Positions 35,179 to 44,982 are shown, counted from the stretch's first letter. The stretch: 64,000 nucleotides of DNA from Pseudomonas sp. M47T1 (GCF_000263855.1 NZ_AJWX01000013.1:1-64000), one strand, 5' to 3'. Numbers and translations: made by a program. Notes: generated by a model not told the origin, from the sequence alone.

Positions 35179-36621
35179 ATGGTTTTACCCCGCTGGCTCA
35201 TCCGCTCGGCGCTGGTCGTGACAGTCGCCCTTGCCGGCCTGCTGACCTGGCGCGCCGTGGACAGCCTGCAAGGCCCACCGCTGCAACCCTGGCACACCTT
35301 CGTGCCGGACGAGCTCAGCGCCCCGCAACTGGACCACGCCGACTGGCAGGTGTGGCTGGCCGCCGAAAACCAGGCCATGGCGCAAGTAGCCAGCCAGGTC
35401 ACTGCCAAACTGGACCTTGGCCAGGTACCCCGGGTGAACCGTTACCGGCAGGACAGCATTGTCTACCCGGCCCATTTCGCCCAGGACTGGAACCGCTCGT
35501 TCGAACTGCGCCCCGCGGGTGCGCCCAAGGGCGTGGTGGTGTTGCTGCACGGCCTGACCGACTCACCGTTCAGCATGCGCCACCTGGCCGAGCACTACCG
35601 CGACGCTGGTTACCTGGCGGTGGCCATCCGCATGCCCGGCCACGGCACGGTGCCCGCCGGCCTGACCCACGTGCACTGGCAGGACTGGCTGGCCGCCACC
35701 CGCCTGGCCGTGCGCGAGGCCCGCCAACAGGTGCCCGCGCCTTTGCCCCTGATTCTGGTGGGCTATTCCAACGGCGGCGCCCTGGCCATGACCTACACCC
35801 TGGACAGCCTGGACGATGCCAGCCTGGCGCGCCCTGCCCAGGTCGTGCTGTTGTCGCCCATGATCGGCGTGGACGGCTACGCGCGGTTTGCCGGCATTGC
35901 CGGGTGGCCGGCGATTTTCCCAGCCTTTGCCAAATCGGCATGGCTGGATCGCCTGCCGGAGTTCAACCCGTTCAAGTACAACTCGTTCCCGGTGAACGCC
36001 GCGCGCCAGTCGTGGCTGCTCACCAGCCACTTGCAGAAGGCGCTGGCCGCCCATGCCAAGGTCAACGGGTTGCAGGGGCTGCCGCCGATCCTGACCTTTC
36101 AGTCACTGGTGGATTACACCGTCAGCACGCCGGCGGTGATCAACCGGCTGTACCGCTTGCTACCGGACAACGGCAGCGCCCTGGTGCTGTTCGACATCAA
36201 CCGCGCCAGTGACTTTGGTGGCCTGTTGGACGACAGCGCGGCCACCTCGGTGGAGCGCCTGCTGCCGGCCACACCCCGGCCTTGGCGCACCACGCTGATC
36301 ACCAACGCCGCCAGCAACGGCCCCGCCACCGTGGCCGTGGACACCCCGGCCGACCGCCAGGCCAGCACCACCACGCCCTTGGCAGCCAGCTACCCTCGGG
36401 ATATTTTTTCGCTGTCACACGTGGCCATGCCCTTTCCCGTCACCGATGGCCTGTACGGCACCCAGCCTGCGGCCACGGACCGCTTCGGCATTCACTTGGG
36501 CACCCTGGCCGCCCGGGGCGAACGCGGGGTGTTGGTGGTGCCGCTGGACGTGTTGATGCGCATTGGCTGCAACCCGTTTTTCGATTACCTGCTGCAACGG
36601 CTGGACGCTACCTATCGGTAA
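35179..36621 (+). CDS. membrane-anchored alpha/beta hydrolase
   Basis: The product has 480 residues with an N-terminal membrane anchor (RWLIRSALVVTVALAGLLTW). An alpha/beta hydrolase fold follows, with the oxyanion motif VVLLHGLTDSPFSMRH and the nucleophile elbow GYSNGG. The fold resembles monoglyceride lipase/esterase types. The substrate is unknown. It is divergent from the phospholipase-D-like gene (91 bp between), so the two may share regulation and act on related lipid material, which is inference. ATG at 35179 is placed at the anchor rather than at the longer frame from 35086. Confidence 0.87.
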   Translation: MVLPRWLIRSALVVTVALAGLLTWRAVDSLQGPPLQPWHTFVPDELSAPQLDHADWQVWLAAENQAMAQVASQVTAKLDLGQVPRVNRYRQDSIVYPAHFAQDWNRSFELRPAGAPKGVVVLLHGLTDSPFSMRHLAEHYRDAGYLAVAIRMPGHGTVPAGLTHVHWQDWLAATRLAVREARQQVPAPLPLILVGYSNGGALAMTYTLDSLDDASLARPAQVVLLSPMIGVDGYARFAGIAGWPAIFPAFAKSAWLDRLPEFNPFKYNSFPVNAARQSWLLTSHLQKALAAHAKVNGLQGLPPILTFQSLVDYTVSTPAVINRLYRLLPDNGSALVLFDINRASDFGGLLDDSAATSVERLLPATPRPWRTTLITNAASNGPATVAVDTPADRQASTTTPLAASYPRDIFSLSHVAMPFPVTDGLYGTQPAATDRFGIHLGTLAARGERGVLVVPLDVLMRIGCNPFFDYLLQRLDATYR

Positions 36622-36635
36622 CCGCAACTGTCGTG

Positions 36636-36662
36636 CGTGGGAGCGGGTTCTACCCGCGAAAA
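36636..36662. repeat. REP element of the P. putida type
   Basis: The sequence GTGGGAGCGGGTTCTACCCG with CGAAAAG is the common P. putida REP form with a small internal palindrome (CGGGT/ACCCG). It is single, downstream of the hydrolase gene. Confidence 0.7.
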
Positions 36663-36750
36663 GAACACCGTGGAGTAGCTGATACGCCAGGGTGCAGCCT
36701 ATAGCCGCTACAGGTATCTTAGGCATACGTTTATCCACTGGAGGCTGATC

Positions 36751-37641
36751 ATGCGCCATTGGCTTTGCCTGTTGTTTGCCCTGCCCGCCCTCGCCCAGGC
36801 CAGCCAATGGCTGGCCGTGGAACCGCAACCCGGCCAGGGCCAGTTGCACTATTACGCCTCGCAGCCCGCCAACACCCAGGCGCGGTCGGCGTTGATCGTG
36901 CTGCACGGTTTTCATCATGATGCCCGGCGTACGTTCGACGTGGGCACGGGGCTGAGCCCCAACGGCCTGGTGATAGCACCGCTGTTTCAGAGCCGGGGCA
37001 GCAAGTGCCAGGCCGAGGATGAACCCGTGCCACAAGCCGTTGAGCTGCAATGGAGCTGCGGTGGCTGGGCCCAGGGCGACCCGGCGTTGAACGCGCCCTC
37101 GGTCACCTCGTTCCAGGCCATGGACGCGTTGATTGCCGAGGTGCATCGGCAGTGGCCCTCGGTAAACACCATCACGGTGGCGGGCTTTTCGGCCGGGGCA
37201 CAATTGGTGCAACACTACATAGGCTTTGCCGCGCCGCAACCGGGCCTGCGCTTCGTGGTGGCCGACCCCGGCAGTTGGCTATATTTCAACAGTGCACGGC
37301 CCTACCCGGTGGGCGATTGCCCGGCACTGGAACAGTGGAAATATGGCACCCGGCAATTGCCCAGCTGGCTAGCCCACGATGGGCAGGCCGCAGCCAAGCA
37401 ATACGCCGCGGCTGAAGTCCACTACCTGGCCGGCACCCTGGACACCGGCAGCGGCAAAGGCACCGCCTACAAGGTGCTCGACCGTTCCTGCGCCGCCATG
37501 GCCCAGGGCCCGTTTCGCCTGGAACGGGCGCAGGCTTATGCCCAGGCCCAGGGCGCGCCGCTGATCGAGGCGCCGGGGTGCGGCCATGATGTAGCCTGCG
37601 TGTTCAACGCCCCTGCGGCGCGCGCCGTGCTGGTCCCTTAG
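36751..37641 (+). CDS. exported alpha/beta hydrolase (PHB-depolymerase-like)
   Basis: The product has 296 residues with a signal peptide (MRHWLCLLFALPALAQA). The fold shows LIVLHGFHHDARRTF and the nucleophile elbow AGFSAGAQ, with a late GCGHDVAC as the probable histidine. Five or more cysteines suggest periplasmic disulfides. It resembles small exported esterases. The substrate is unknown. It converges on the RNase T2 gene with a four-base stop overlap. Confidence 0.78.
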   Translation: MRHWLCLLFALPALAQASQWLAVEPQPGQGQLHYYASQPANTQARSALIVLHGFHHDARRTFDVGTGLSPNGLVIAPLFQSRGSKCQAEDEPVPQAVELQWSCGGWAQGDPALNAPSVTSFQAMDALIAEVHRQWPSVNTITVAGFSAGAQLVQHYIGFAAPQPGLRFVVADPGSWLYFNSARPYPVGDCPALEQWKYGTRQLPSWLAHDGQAAAKQYAAAEVHYLAGTLDTGSGKGTAYKVLDRSCAAMAQGPFRLERAQAYAQAQGAPLIEAPGCGHDVACVFNAPAARAVLVP

Positions 37642-38285
37642 CGGATACCCGGCACACGCACCGAATCCTGCGAGCACTGCATCTTCACCCCACGCCCGCA
37701 GGAGGTGAATGCCAGGTCCTTGGACAAACATACGCGCACCTCGGCCAGTTGCGCGCCGCTGCACCGCACTACCACGCCATCTTCGGGCATGCCGGGGTTA
37801 CTCTGGCGCAACAGCTGCACGATCTGCCGTGGCGCAAATGACTGGGCATTTTCCGAGGGTTGCAGCGCGCCCGGCACCTTGACCCGGCCCACGGCCTTGT
37901 CGGCGGTGCTCAGGTAGTCGGTGGCGCTCAGGCCGCTGCACGTACCGTGCTTGGTCCACTCATGGTCCAGCAGTTGCCGGCTGGGGTACAGGCCGGCGCC
38001 CTGACTGCGTTCGGCCGGGGACAACGGCGTGATCGGCGCGCAGCTTTGCGGCCAGCCGCCCTTGGCGTACTGCGGCCACAGGCCATGAAGCACGAAGCCG
38101 TAGCCCTTGCCGCTGCACTGCTCGTTATTGCCGTGGGTCAGGCAAAAGGTGGGCGACCACGACAGGCTCAGCAGGTAGTAATCGAACTGCCCCGCCACCG
38201 CTTCCGGACGCGTGCCCTTCTGCCGCGCATCTGCTGTGCCCAGGCTGCACAGCAGCACCAGGGTAATCAGTACGATCCTCGTCAC
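37638..38285 (-). CDS. ribonuclease T2 family protein
   Basis: The product has 215 residues with a signal peptide (TRIVLITLVLLCSLGTADA). Both RNase T2 catalytic segments are present: FVLHGLWPQ and LLDHEWTKHGTC. It is a periplasmic or secreted RNase that degrades RNA via 2',3'-cyclic phosphates. I chose GTG at 38285, with GGAGAG at the right distance. An ATG at 38312 gives nine extra residues before the signal peptide. The regulatory region is shared with the divergent LuxR gene. Confidence 0.92.
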   Translation of the reverse strand: MTRIVLITLVLLCSLGTADARQKGTRPEAVAGQFDYYLLSLSWSPTFCLTHGNNEQCSGKGYGFVLHGLWPQYAKGGWPQSCAPITPLSPAERSQGAGLYPSRQLLDHEWTKHGTCSGLSATDYLSTADKAVGRVKVPGALQPSENAQSFAPRQIVQLLRQSNPGMPEDGVVVRCSGAQLAEVRVCLSKDLAFTSCGRGVKMQCSQDSVRVPGIR

Positions 38286-38476
38286 GTCATCTCTCCGCTC
38301 AATGGTGCGCACACTTTAGCAGGTGGCCTCCCGTGTTACCCATTCTGTGGCAGTCGGTGACACTGTTGGTGCACGGCCGGGCAATGCGCCGGCCCGCCAG
38401 CCACGCCGGCAGCGGGTCACAGGGCATGGCGCGCATTGTGCATTGCCGTTGGCCCCTCGATTGACGCGAAGCAGTC

Positions 38477-39268
38477 ATGCGCCCCAAGGAATTGAAGCAC
38501 TGGACGGCCGGCATCACCCACCTGATGAGCCAGCCCGATGGCCATGCGCGGTTATGCGCCCTGGGCCACTGGTTGCAGGCCGTGTGCCCGGTGGACCATT
38601 TTGTGCTGTTTGTCTATGAGGGCAACCACCGACCATTGGCGCTGTTCGACACCTTCCCGGCCGACAAGCGCGCCATCTATGTGGATGACTACCAGCGTGG
38701 CCCCTACCTGCTGGACCCCTTCTACCTGGCCTGTACCCGGCAGCAGGCGCCGGGGCTGTGGCGCCTGCGGCAGTTCGCGCCCGACCACTTCTACTTGGGC
38801 GAGTATTACCTCACCTATTACCAGCAGACCGGCCTGGCCGAGGAAGTGGCGTTCTTTGTGCACCTGGGCGACGGCGCCATGGCGGTGTTGTCACTGATGC
38901 GCGCCAGCAGTCGCTGCGCGTTCAGCCGTGAAGAGTTGCAGTGGCTGGAATGTGCCCAGGCGGTGGTCGAACAGGTGGTGGCCACGGCCTGGCAGTTGCG
39001 CCAGGCCCAGCAGCCGCGCCCCGAACAGGACCTGGACTTCAAGATTCGCGAGGCCTTCGAGCAGTTCGGCGCCCGCACCTTGACCAGCCGCGAGCAGGAA
39101 ATCGTGCAACTGCTGCTGCGTGGCCATTCCAGTGCGTCGGTGGCCGAGCAATTGGGTATCAGCCCCGGCACCGTGAAAATCCACCGCAAGAACCTCTACG
39201 CCAAATTGGGCATCGGCAGCCAGGCCGAGTTGCTGGGGCTGTTCATCCGCGAGCTGACCACCTCGTGA
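38477..39268 (+). CDS. LuxR-family transcriptional regulator
   Basis: The product has 263 residues. The last 65 form the LuxR helix-turn-helix (LTSREQEIVQLLLRGHSS, then VAEQLGISPGTVKIHRKNLY). The N-terminal 180 residues show no autoinducer-domain motif I can match and no receiver domain, so the signal is unknown. It lies just upstream of, and on the same strand as, the polyamine-type ABC transporter and aldehyde dehydrogenase genes, which are its likely targets. A REP-like hairpin ends the gene. Confidence 0.87.
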   Translation: MRPKELKHWTAGITHLMSQPDGHARLCALGHWLQAVCPVDHFVLFVYEGNHRPLALFDTFPADKRAIYVDDYQRGPYLLDPFYLACTRQQAPGLWRLRQFAPDHFYLGEYYLTYYQQTGLAEEVAFFVHLGDGAMAVLSLMRASSRCAFSREELQWLECAQAVVEQVVATAWQLRQAQQPRPEQDLDFKIREAFEQFGARTLTSREQEIVQLLLRGHSSASVAEQLGISPGTVKIHRKNLYAKLGIGSQAELLGLFIRELTTS

Positions 39269-39269
39269 T

Positions 39270-39333
39270 GTGGGGCTGGCTTGCCAGCGAGCTTTTGGGT
39301 GCATGAACCGCTCGCACGCAAGCCAGTTCCCAC
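39270..39333. terminator. REP-like hairpin after the LuxR gene
   Basis: GTGGGGCTGGCTTGCCAGCG pairs imperfectly with CGCACGCAAGCCAGTTCCCAC about 20 bases later. It separates the LuxR gene from the transporter operon, so the operon has its own promoter in 39334-39430. Confidence 0.55.
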
Positions 39334-39430
39334 AAGAGCCCTCCGTATCCCCCAAGGGATATATACGCCCCCGCCACCCCATTGCTAATTTGGCCCCCGA
39401 CGCAATCACGCACAGCAAGGGAGCCGCACC

Positions 39431-40540
39431 GTGGACGATCGCCAGCCCAACGACATCGAGTTCTGCAACGTGGTCAAGCGCTACGGGGATGTCACCGCCG
39501 TCGACGGCCTGAATTTCAGCGTGCGCCGTGGCTCGTTTCATTCCTTCCTGGGCGGCTCGGGCTGTGGCAAGACCACCACCCTGCGCATGATCGCCGGCTT
39601 CGAGCAGCCCAGCGCCGGCCAGGTGCGCCTGGCCGGCCAGGACGTGGCCGGGGTACCGGCGTTCCAGCGCCCGGTAAACATGGTGTTCCAGCACTACGCG
39701 CTGTTCCCGCACATGACCGTGGCGCAGAATGTCGCCTACGGCCTGCGCTACCGCACCCCGCGCCCCGACAAGGCCAGCCAGCAGCGCCTGGCCGACGAGG
39801 CGCTGGAAATGGTGCGCCTGACCGGCCTGGGCCAGCGCAAGCCCAGCGAGCTGTCCGGCGGCCAGCAACAGCGGGTGGCGCTGGCCCGGGCGCTGGTGAA
39901 CAAACCCACGGTGTTGCTGCTCGATGAACCGCTGGCCGCCCTGGACCGCAAGCTGCGCAAGGAAATGCAGTCGGAGTTGCTGCGCCTGCAACGGGAAGTG
40001 GGCATCACCTTTGTGCTGGTCACCCACGATCAGGAAGAAGCGCTGTCCATGAGCGACAGCATCAGCGTGATGCGTAACGGCGCCATTATCCAGACCGCCA
40101 GCGCCCGGGAGCTGTACGAAGCCCCGGCAAACCGCTACGTGGCCGATTTCATCGGCGAGTCCAATCTGTTCGACGGCACCGTGCAGCGCCTGCACGGCAA
40201 CGCCGTGGTGCTGCGCACCGCCCACGGCCTGGAGCTGACCAGCCCGTCTACCCCCAATGGCAACGGCCTGCGCACCGACAGCGCAGCCTGCATTGCGGTG
40301 CGCCCGGAACTCATCGCCATTGCCGCCGATGGCCAGGCACTCGCCCGCGACGTGACCCTCAGCGGCCTGGTCGAAGACCGTATCTACCTGGGCAACTGCA
40401 CCGAATACCGCGTGCGCACCCAGGCGTTCGGCATCGTCTGCGCACGGGTACCGCGCCAGCAGGACGGCCACGGTTTTGCGCACGGCAGCGCCGTGCGCGT
40501 GGGCTGGGACCAGGCCAGCGGCCTGGCCATGAACGCTTGA
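39431..40540 (+). CDS. polyamine-type ABC transporter ATP-binding protein (PotA-like)
   Basis: The product has 369 residues. Walker A is GGSGCGKTT, the signature LSGGQQQRVA, Walker B VLLLDEP and the switch VTHDQEEA, followed by a TOBE domain. The start is a GTG or ATG-like valine at the head of a standard PotA sequence (FCNVVKRYGDVTAVDG). It powers the importer encoded by the next three genes. All genes to 44943 run on the same strand with short gaps. Confidence 0.9.
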   Translation: MDDRQPNDIEFCNVVKRYGDVTAVDGLNFSVRRGSFHSFLGGSGCGKTTTLRMIAGFEQPSAGQVRLAGQDVAGVPAFQRPVNMVFQHYALFPHMTVAQNVAYGLRYRTPRPDKASQQRLADEALEMVRLTGLGQRKPSELSGGQQQRVALARALVNKPTVLLLDEPLAALDRKLRKEMQSELLRLQREVGITFVLVTHDQEEALSMSDSISVMRNGAIIQTASARELYEAPANRYVADFIGESNLFDGTVQRLHGNAVVLRTAHGLELTSPSTPNGNGLRTDSAACIAVRPELIAIAADGQALARDVTLSGLVEDRIYLGNCTEYRVRTQAFGIVCARVPRQQDGHGFAHGSAVRVGWDQASGLAMNA

Positions 40541-40579
40541 TCAACCAATTCGTTTCATCAACGTGATGGGGAATGTGCT

Positions 40580-41722
40580 ATGGACCAGAAGACCTTTATC
40601 AAGACCCTGCGCAGCTGGCAGAACGGCTCGATCAACCGGCGCGACTTCCTCGGCCGCACCGGCCTGGGCATCGCCGCCGCAGTCGTGGCCAGCAACATGC
40701 CAGGGCTGCTGATGAGCGATGCTCAGGCCGCCGAAGCCGGCAAGCTGGGCGATCGCCTGTCGCTGGCCACCTGGCCCAACTACCACAGCCAGGAAAACCT
40801 CGACAACTTCGCCAAGACCACCGGCGCGCGGGTGTCCATGAGCGTGTTCGGTTCAAACGAGGAAATGCTCGCCAAACTGCAGGCCGGCGGTAGCGGCTGG
40901 GACGTGCTGGTGCCCACCAACTACACCATTAGCACCTACGTGGGCCTGGGCCTGATCGAGCCGCTGGACCTGTCGCGCATCCCCAACTTCGACGCCAGCG
41001 ACTTCCAGCAGAAGTTCATCGCCCAAGGCACGGTCAATGGCAAGGTCTACGCGGTGCCGAAAAACTGGGGCACCACCGGCATGGTGTTCGACAAAAGCAA
41101 GCTCAAGGCCGGCCCCACCAGTTGGAAGGAATTCTGGGCCGCCGCCCAGGGCCCGGCCAGTGGCCAGGTGATGGTGCACGACTACCAGTTGACCGCCATC
41201 GGCAACGCCCTGAAAAACTTCGGCTACAGCTTCAACTCCCTGGACTCCAAAGAACTGGCCGACGCCGAGAAGCTGCTGATCGAGGTCAAGCCGCACCTGT
41301 TTGCCATCAACTCCGACATCCAGCCATCCATGCGCAGCGGCGACGCGGTGTTGGCCATGTCCTGGACCGGTGACGCTTCGCAACTGCACCGCGACAATGC
41401 GCAGATGCAGTTTGAACTGGGCAAGGAAGGCGGCGAGATCTGGAGCGACTTCTTCGCCATTCCGAAAAGCTCAGAACACAAGGACGCCGCCTACGCCTTC
41501 ATCAACTACCTGCTGGACCCGCAGCACAACAAGCTGGAAGTGCTGAGCCACGGCTACCCCAGCGGCGACAAGCGGGTGGATGCACTGCTGCCCACAGCGA
41601 TGCTCGACGACCCGATCATGTACCCGGCCGCCGAAGCCCTAAGCCCCCTGGAGTTCGGCGCTGCTGCCACGCTCACCAGCCCTGCGCGCGCCGAACTGAT
41701 GGCCCGCTTCAAGTCCGCCTGA
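40580..41722 (+). CDS. Tat-exported polyamine-type substrate-binding protein (PotD/PotF-like)
   Basis: The product has 380 residues. The N-terminus has a twin-arginine signal (INRRDFLGRTGLGIAAAVVA), which is unusual for PotD proteins that normally use Sec. The mature part is a spermidine/putrescine-type binding protein: LATWPNYHSQENLDNFAKTT and AKLQAGGSGWDVLVPTNYT are typical. It binds the ligand in the periplasm for the ABC importer. The following aldehyde dehydrogenase suggests that the ligand is a polyamine or an amino compound giving an aldehyde. Confidence 0.9.
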   Translation: MDQKTFIKTLRSWQNGSINRRDFLGRTGLGIAAAVVASNMPGLLMSDAQAAEAGKLGDRLSLATWPNYHSQENLDNFAKTTGARVSMSVFGSNEEMLAKLQAGGSGWDVLVPTNYTISTYVGLGLIEPLDLSRIPNFDASDFQQKFIAQGTVNGKVYAVPKNWGTTGMVFDKSKLKAGPTSWKEFWAAAQGPASGQVMVHDYQLTAIGNALKNFGYSFNSLDSKELADAEKLLIEVKPHLFAINSDIQPSMRSGDAVLAMSWTGDASQLHRDNAQMQFELGKEGGEIWSDFFAIPKSSEHKDAAYAFINYLLDPQHNKLEVLSHGYPSGDKRVDALLPTAMLDDPIMYPAAEALSPLEFGAAATLTSPARAELMARFKSA

Positions 41723-41738
41723 GCCAAGGAAACCGCCC

Positions 41739-42647
41739 ATGAATGCCGCCACCCGCACTCGCCCGCTGAGCCACGCCAGCCCCCTGCCGCCCCCGGTGCG
41801 CAGCCGTAGCCGGCGCTTCACGGCGCTGATGCTATTGCCTTCCACCTTGTGGTTTGTGCTGTTGCTGCTGATGCCACTGGTGATCATTCTGGTCTTCAGT
41901 TTCGGCCAGCGCAGCACGGTGGGCGGTTACGCGGGCGGGTTCACCTTGGACAACTACCTGAACCTGGGCTCACGGGCGGCGGCGTTCGGCAACACCCTGG
42001 TGCTGGCGCCGCTGGGCACCCTGGTGTGCCTGCTGGCGGCCTACCCGCTGGCGTATTTCCTGGCAGTGAAGGTGCAGCGCAACCGCTCGCTGCTGCTGAC
42101 CCTGGTGATCGTGCCGTTCTGGACCAGTTTCCTTATCCGTACCTATGCGTGGATTTTCATCCTCAGCGGCAAGGGCATTCCGGCGCTGCTGGCCAGCCTG
42201 GGCCTGGAAGGCGTGCGCCTGATCAACACGCCGTGGGCGGTGCTGATCGGTATTGTCTACGGCTATTTGCCGCTGATGGTGTTCCCCATCTACGTCAGCC
42301 TGGAAAAACTCGATAAACGCCTGCTCGAAGCCAGCGCCGACCTGGGTGCCAGTGCCTTGCAAAGCTTTGTGCGGGTGACCCTGCCGCTGTCGGCGCCCGG
42401 GATCATCACCGGGGTGATGCTGGTGTTCATCCTGCTGATGGGCGAGTTCCTGATACCCGCCATCCTGGGCGGCGGCAAGGTGTTCTTTGTCGGCAATGCC
42501 CTGGTGGACCTATTCCTGCAATCGCGCAACTGGCCCTTCGGCAGTGCCCTGGCCATGACCCTGGTGGCGATGATGCTGGTGATCATCGGCGTGTACCTGA
42601 AACTGGTCGCCCGCGTCGGCGGCCGCCCGGCCGACGGAGGGCTGTAG
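41739..42647 (+). CDS. ABC transporter permease (PotB-like)
   Basis: The product has 302 residues with six membrane segments. The cytoplasmic EAA-type loop reads EASADLGASALQSFVRVTLPLS. It forms the import channel with the next gene. An N-terminal 30-residue basic tail precedes the first helix. Confidence 0.91.
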   Translation: MNAATRTRPLSHASPLPPPVRSRSRRFTALMLLPSTLWFVLLLLMPLVIILVFSFGQRSTVGGYAGGFTLDNYLNLGSRAAAFGNTLVLAPLGTLVCLLAAYPLAYFLAVKVQRNRSLLLTLVIVPFWTSFLIRTYAWIFILSGKGIPALLASLGLEGVRLINTPWAVLIGIVYGYLPLMVFPIYVSLEKLDKRLLEASADLGASALQSFVRVTLPLSAPGIITGVMLVFILLMGEFLIPAILGGGKVFFVGNALVDLFLQSRNWPFGSALAMTLVAMMLVIIGVYLKLVARVGGRPADGGL

Positions 42648-42648
42648 C

Positions 42649-43458
42649 ATGTGGCTGCGCAGTTATTCGACCTCGCTGTACCTGTTCCTCTACGCACCCA
42701 TCGCCCTGATCGTGCTGTTCAGCTTCAACGCCGGGCGCAGCGGCCTGGCGTTCGAATGCTGCTCGGTGCAGTGGTTTGGCCGTGCCTTCGGTAACCCGTT
42801 TATCATGGAAGCCCTGGGCCACAGCGCCTTCATCGCCACCACCTCGGCGCTGCTGGCGACGCTATTCGGCACCCTGGCGGTGTTCGGCCTGCAACGTGCC
42901 GGGCGGCGGGTGCGGATGCTGTTCGACGCCCTCACCTACTGCGCCATCATCATTCCGGGAATTGTCATCGGCATCTCCACGCTGATTGCGTTCATCAGCC
43001 TGTTCGACCTGATCAACCCGCTGCTGGCGGCTTGGCTGCCCCAGGTACCGCGGCTGAACATGGGCTTTGCCACGGTGATCGCCGCCCACTCGCTGTTCAC
43101 CATGGCCTTGGTGATGGTGATTGTGCGCAGCCGCGTCGACACCCTGGACCAGGCGCTGCTGGAAGCCTCGGCCGACCTCTATGCACCGCCCCTGGAAACT
43201 TTCTGGCGGGTGACGCTGCCGCAGATCACCCCGGCCATCCTGGCGGGGTTCCTGCTGGCGTTCACCTTCAGTTTTGACGACTTCATCATTGCGTTCTTTG
43301 TGGCCGGGTCGCAGACCACCCTGCCCATCTACATTTTCTCGTCGATCCGCCGGGGCGTGACGCCCGAGATCAATGCCCTTTCCACGGTGATCATCTGCGC
43401 CTCCATGGCCCTGCTGTTCACTTCCCGTTATTTGCAGAATCGCCGTAACGGCGCCTAG
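42649..43458 (+). CDS. ABC transporter permease (PotC-like)
   Basis: The product has 269 residues with six membrane segments and the EAA loop EASADLYAPPLETFWRVTLPQI. It starts one base after the PotB-like gene ends. Together they make the heterodimeric membrane part of the importer. Confidence 0.91.
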   Translation: MWLRSYSTSLYLFLYAPIALIVLFSFNAGRSGLAFECCSVQWFGRAFGNPFIMEALGHSAFIATTSALLATLFGTLAVFGLQRAGRRVRMLFDALTYCAIIIPGIVIGISTLIAFISLFDLINPLLAAWLPQVPRLNMGFATVIAAHSLFTMALVMVIVRSRVDTLDQALLEASADLYAPPLETFWRVTLPQITPAILAGFLLAFTFSFDDFIIAFFVAGSQTTLPIYIFSSIRRGVTPEINALSTVIICASMALLFTSRYLQNRRNGA

Positions 43459-43467
43459 GAGTCAGGC

Positions 43468-44943
43468 ATGCGTGACCAGTTGTACATCAACGGCCAATGG
43501 GTCAGCCCGGACCTGGGCAACTACCTGCCCGTGCAGGACCCGGCCACCGGCGAAGTGCTGCAGCAGGTGGCCGCCGGCACCGAGGAAGACATCGACCATG
43601 CGGTGCGTGCGGCGCGGCGTGCCTTCGACGGCGGCTGGGGCCAGAGCAGCGGCGCCGAGCGCGGCCAGTGGCTGCGCGCGCTGGCCAAGGACCTGAGCGA
43701 ACAGCAGGACAGCCTGGCCCACCTGGAAGTGCGCGACAACGGCAAGCCGTTGCCCGAAGCACGCTGGGACATCGCCGATGCCATTGGCTGTTTCGAGTAT
43801 TACGCCGAACTGGCCGAGGCCCTGGATGATCGCCAGGACCAATCGCTGGCCGTCAGCGATGCGCGCTTTCGCTGCCGCATTCGCCACGAACCGGTGGGCG
43901 TGGCCGGGCAGATCATCCCCTGGAACTACCCCTTGCTGATGGCCGCCTGGAAAGTGGCCCCGGCCCTGGCCGCAGGCGCCACCGCGGTGCTCAAGCCCTC
44001 GGAACTGACGCCCCTGAGTGCCCTGGAACTGGCCGCCAGCGCCGAACGCATCGGTTTGCCCGCCGGCGTGCTGAACGTGGTCACCGGCCTGGGCAGCGAG
44101 GCCGGCAGCGCCCTGACCGAACACCCGGGGGTGGACAAGCTGGCGTTTACCGGCAGCGTGCCCACTGGCGCGAAAATCATGACCAGCGCCGCCCGGGACA
44201 TCAAGAACATCAGCCTGGAGCTGGGCGGCAAGTCGGCCTTCATCGTGTTCGACGATGCCTCGGTGGACGCCGCCGTGGAGTGGATTCTGTTTGGCATCTT
44301 CTGGAATCAGGGCCAGGTGTGCAGCGCCACTTCGCGCCTGCTGGTGCAGGACAGCATCGCCCCGCGCCTGATCGAACGCCTGGTGGAGCAAACCCGGCGC
44401 ATCACCATCGGCCCCGGGCTGGAACCGGGCGTGTTGCTGGGGCCATTGGTCAGCCAGGGGCAGTACGACAAGGTCATGGGCTACATTGACCAGGGCCAGG
44501 CGACCGGCGCGCGCCTGCTCACCGGTGGCCAGCGCCCGGCGCACCTGCCCAGGGGCTACTTCGTCAGCCCGGCGATCTTCGACGAACCGGCCCTGGACAG
44601 CGCCCTGTGGCGCGAGGAAATTTTCGGCCCGGTGCTGTGCATCAAGCGTTTTCACAACGAAGCCCAGGCGGTGCAGATGGCCAACGCCAGCCGCTTCGGC
44701 CTGGCCGCAGCCGTGATGAGCGCCGACCCCGAGCGGGCGACGCGCGTTGCCAACTTAATGCGCGCCGGTATCGTGTGGGTCAACTGCTCGCAGCCCACCT
44801 TCGTCGAGGCGCCGTGGGGCGGCATGAAGCACAGCGGCATTGGCCGCGAACTGGGGCAATGGGGCTTGGATAATTACCTGGAGGTCAAGCAGGTGACCGA
44901 GTACGTGGGCGCAGAACCCTGGGGGTGGTACCTCAAGCCCTGA
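43468..44943 (+). CDS. NAD(P)-dependent aldehyde dehydrogenase
   Basis: The product has 491 residues. The catalytic Cys is in WNQGQVCSATSRL and the general-base Glu in SLELGGKSAFIVF. It resembles betaine-aldehyde or gamma-aminobutyraldehyde dehydrogenases. It begins nine bases after the permease gene, so it belongs to the operon. The set suggests import of a polyamine-like compound followed by oxidation of its aldehyde. No aminotransferase or amine oxidase gene is in the operon to make that aldehyde, so this must be encoded elsewhere. Confidence 0.9.
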   Translation: MRDQLYINGQWVSPDLGNYLPVQDPATGEVLQQVAAGTEEDIDHAVRAARRAFDGGWGQSSGAERGQWLRALAKDLSEQQDSLAHLEVRDNGKPLPEARWDIADAIGCFEYYAELAEALDDRQDQSLAVSDARFRCRIRHEPVGVAGQIIPWNYPLLMAAWKVAPALAAGATAVLKPSELTPLSALELAASAERIGLPAGVLNVVTGLGSEAGSALTEHPGVDKLAFTGSVPTGAKIMTSAARDIKNISLELGGKSAFIVFDDASVDAAVEWILFGIFWNQGQVCSATSRLLVQDSIAPRLIERLVEQTRRITIGPGLEPGVLLGPLVSQGQYDKVMGYIDQGQATGARLLTGGQRPAHLPRGYFVSPAIFDEPALDSALWREEIFGPVLCIKRFHNEAQAVQMANASRFGLAAAVMSADPERATRVANLMRAGIVWVNCSQPTFVEAPWGGMKHSGIGRELGQWGLDNYLEVKQVTEYVGAEPWGWYLKP

Positions 44944-44982
44944 CCCTCCCCCCGCACCTGGCTCAAGCAGCTTGCGACGATA

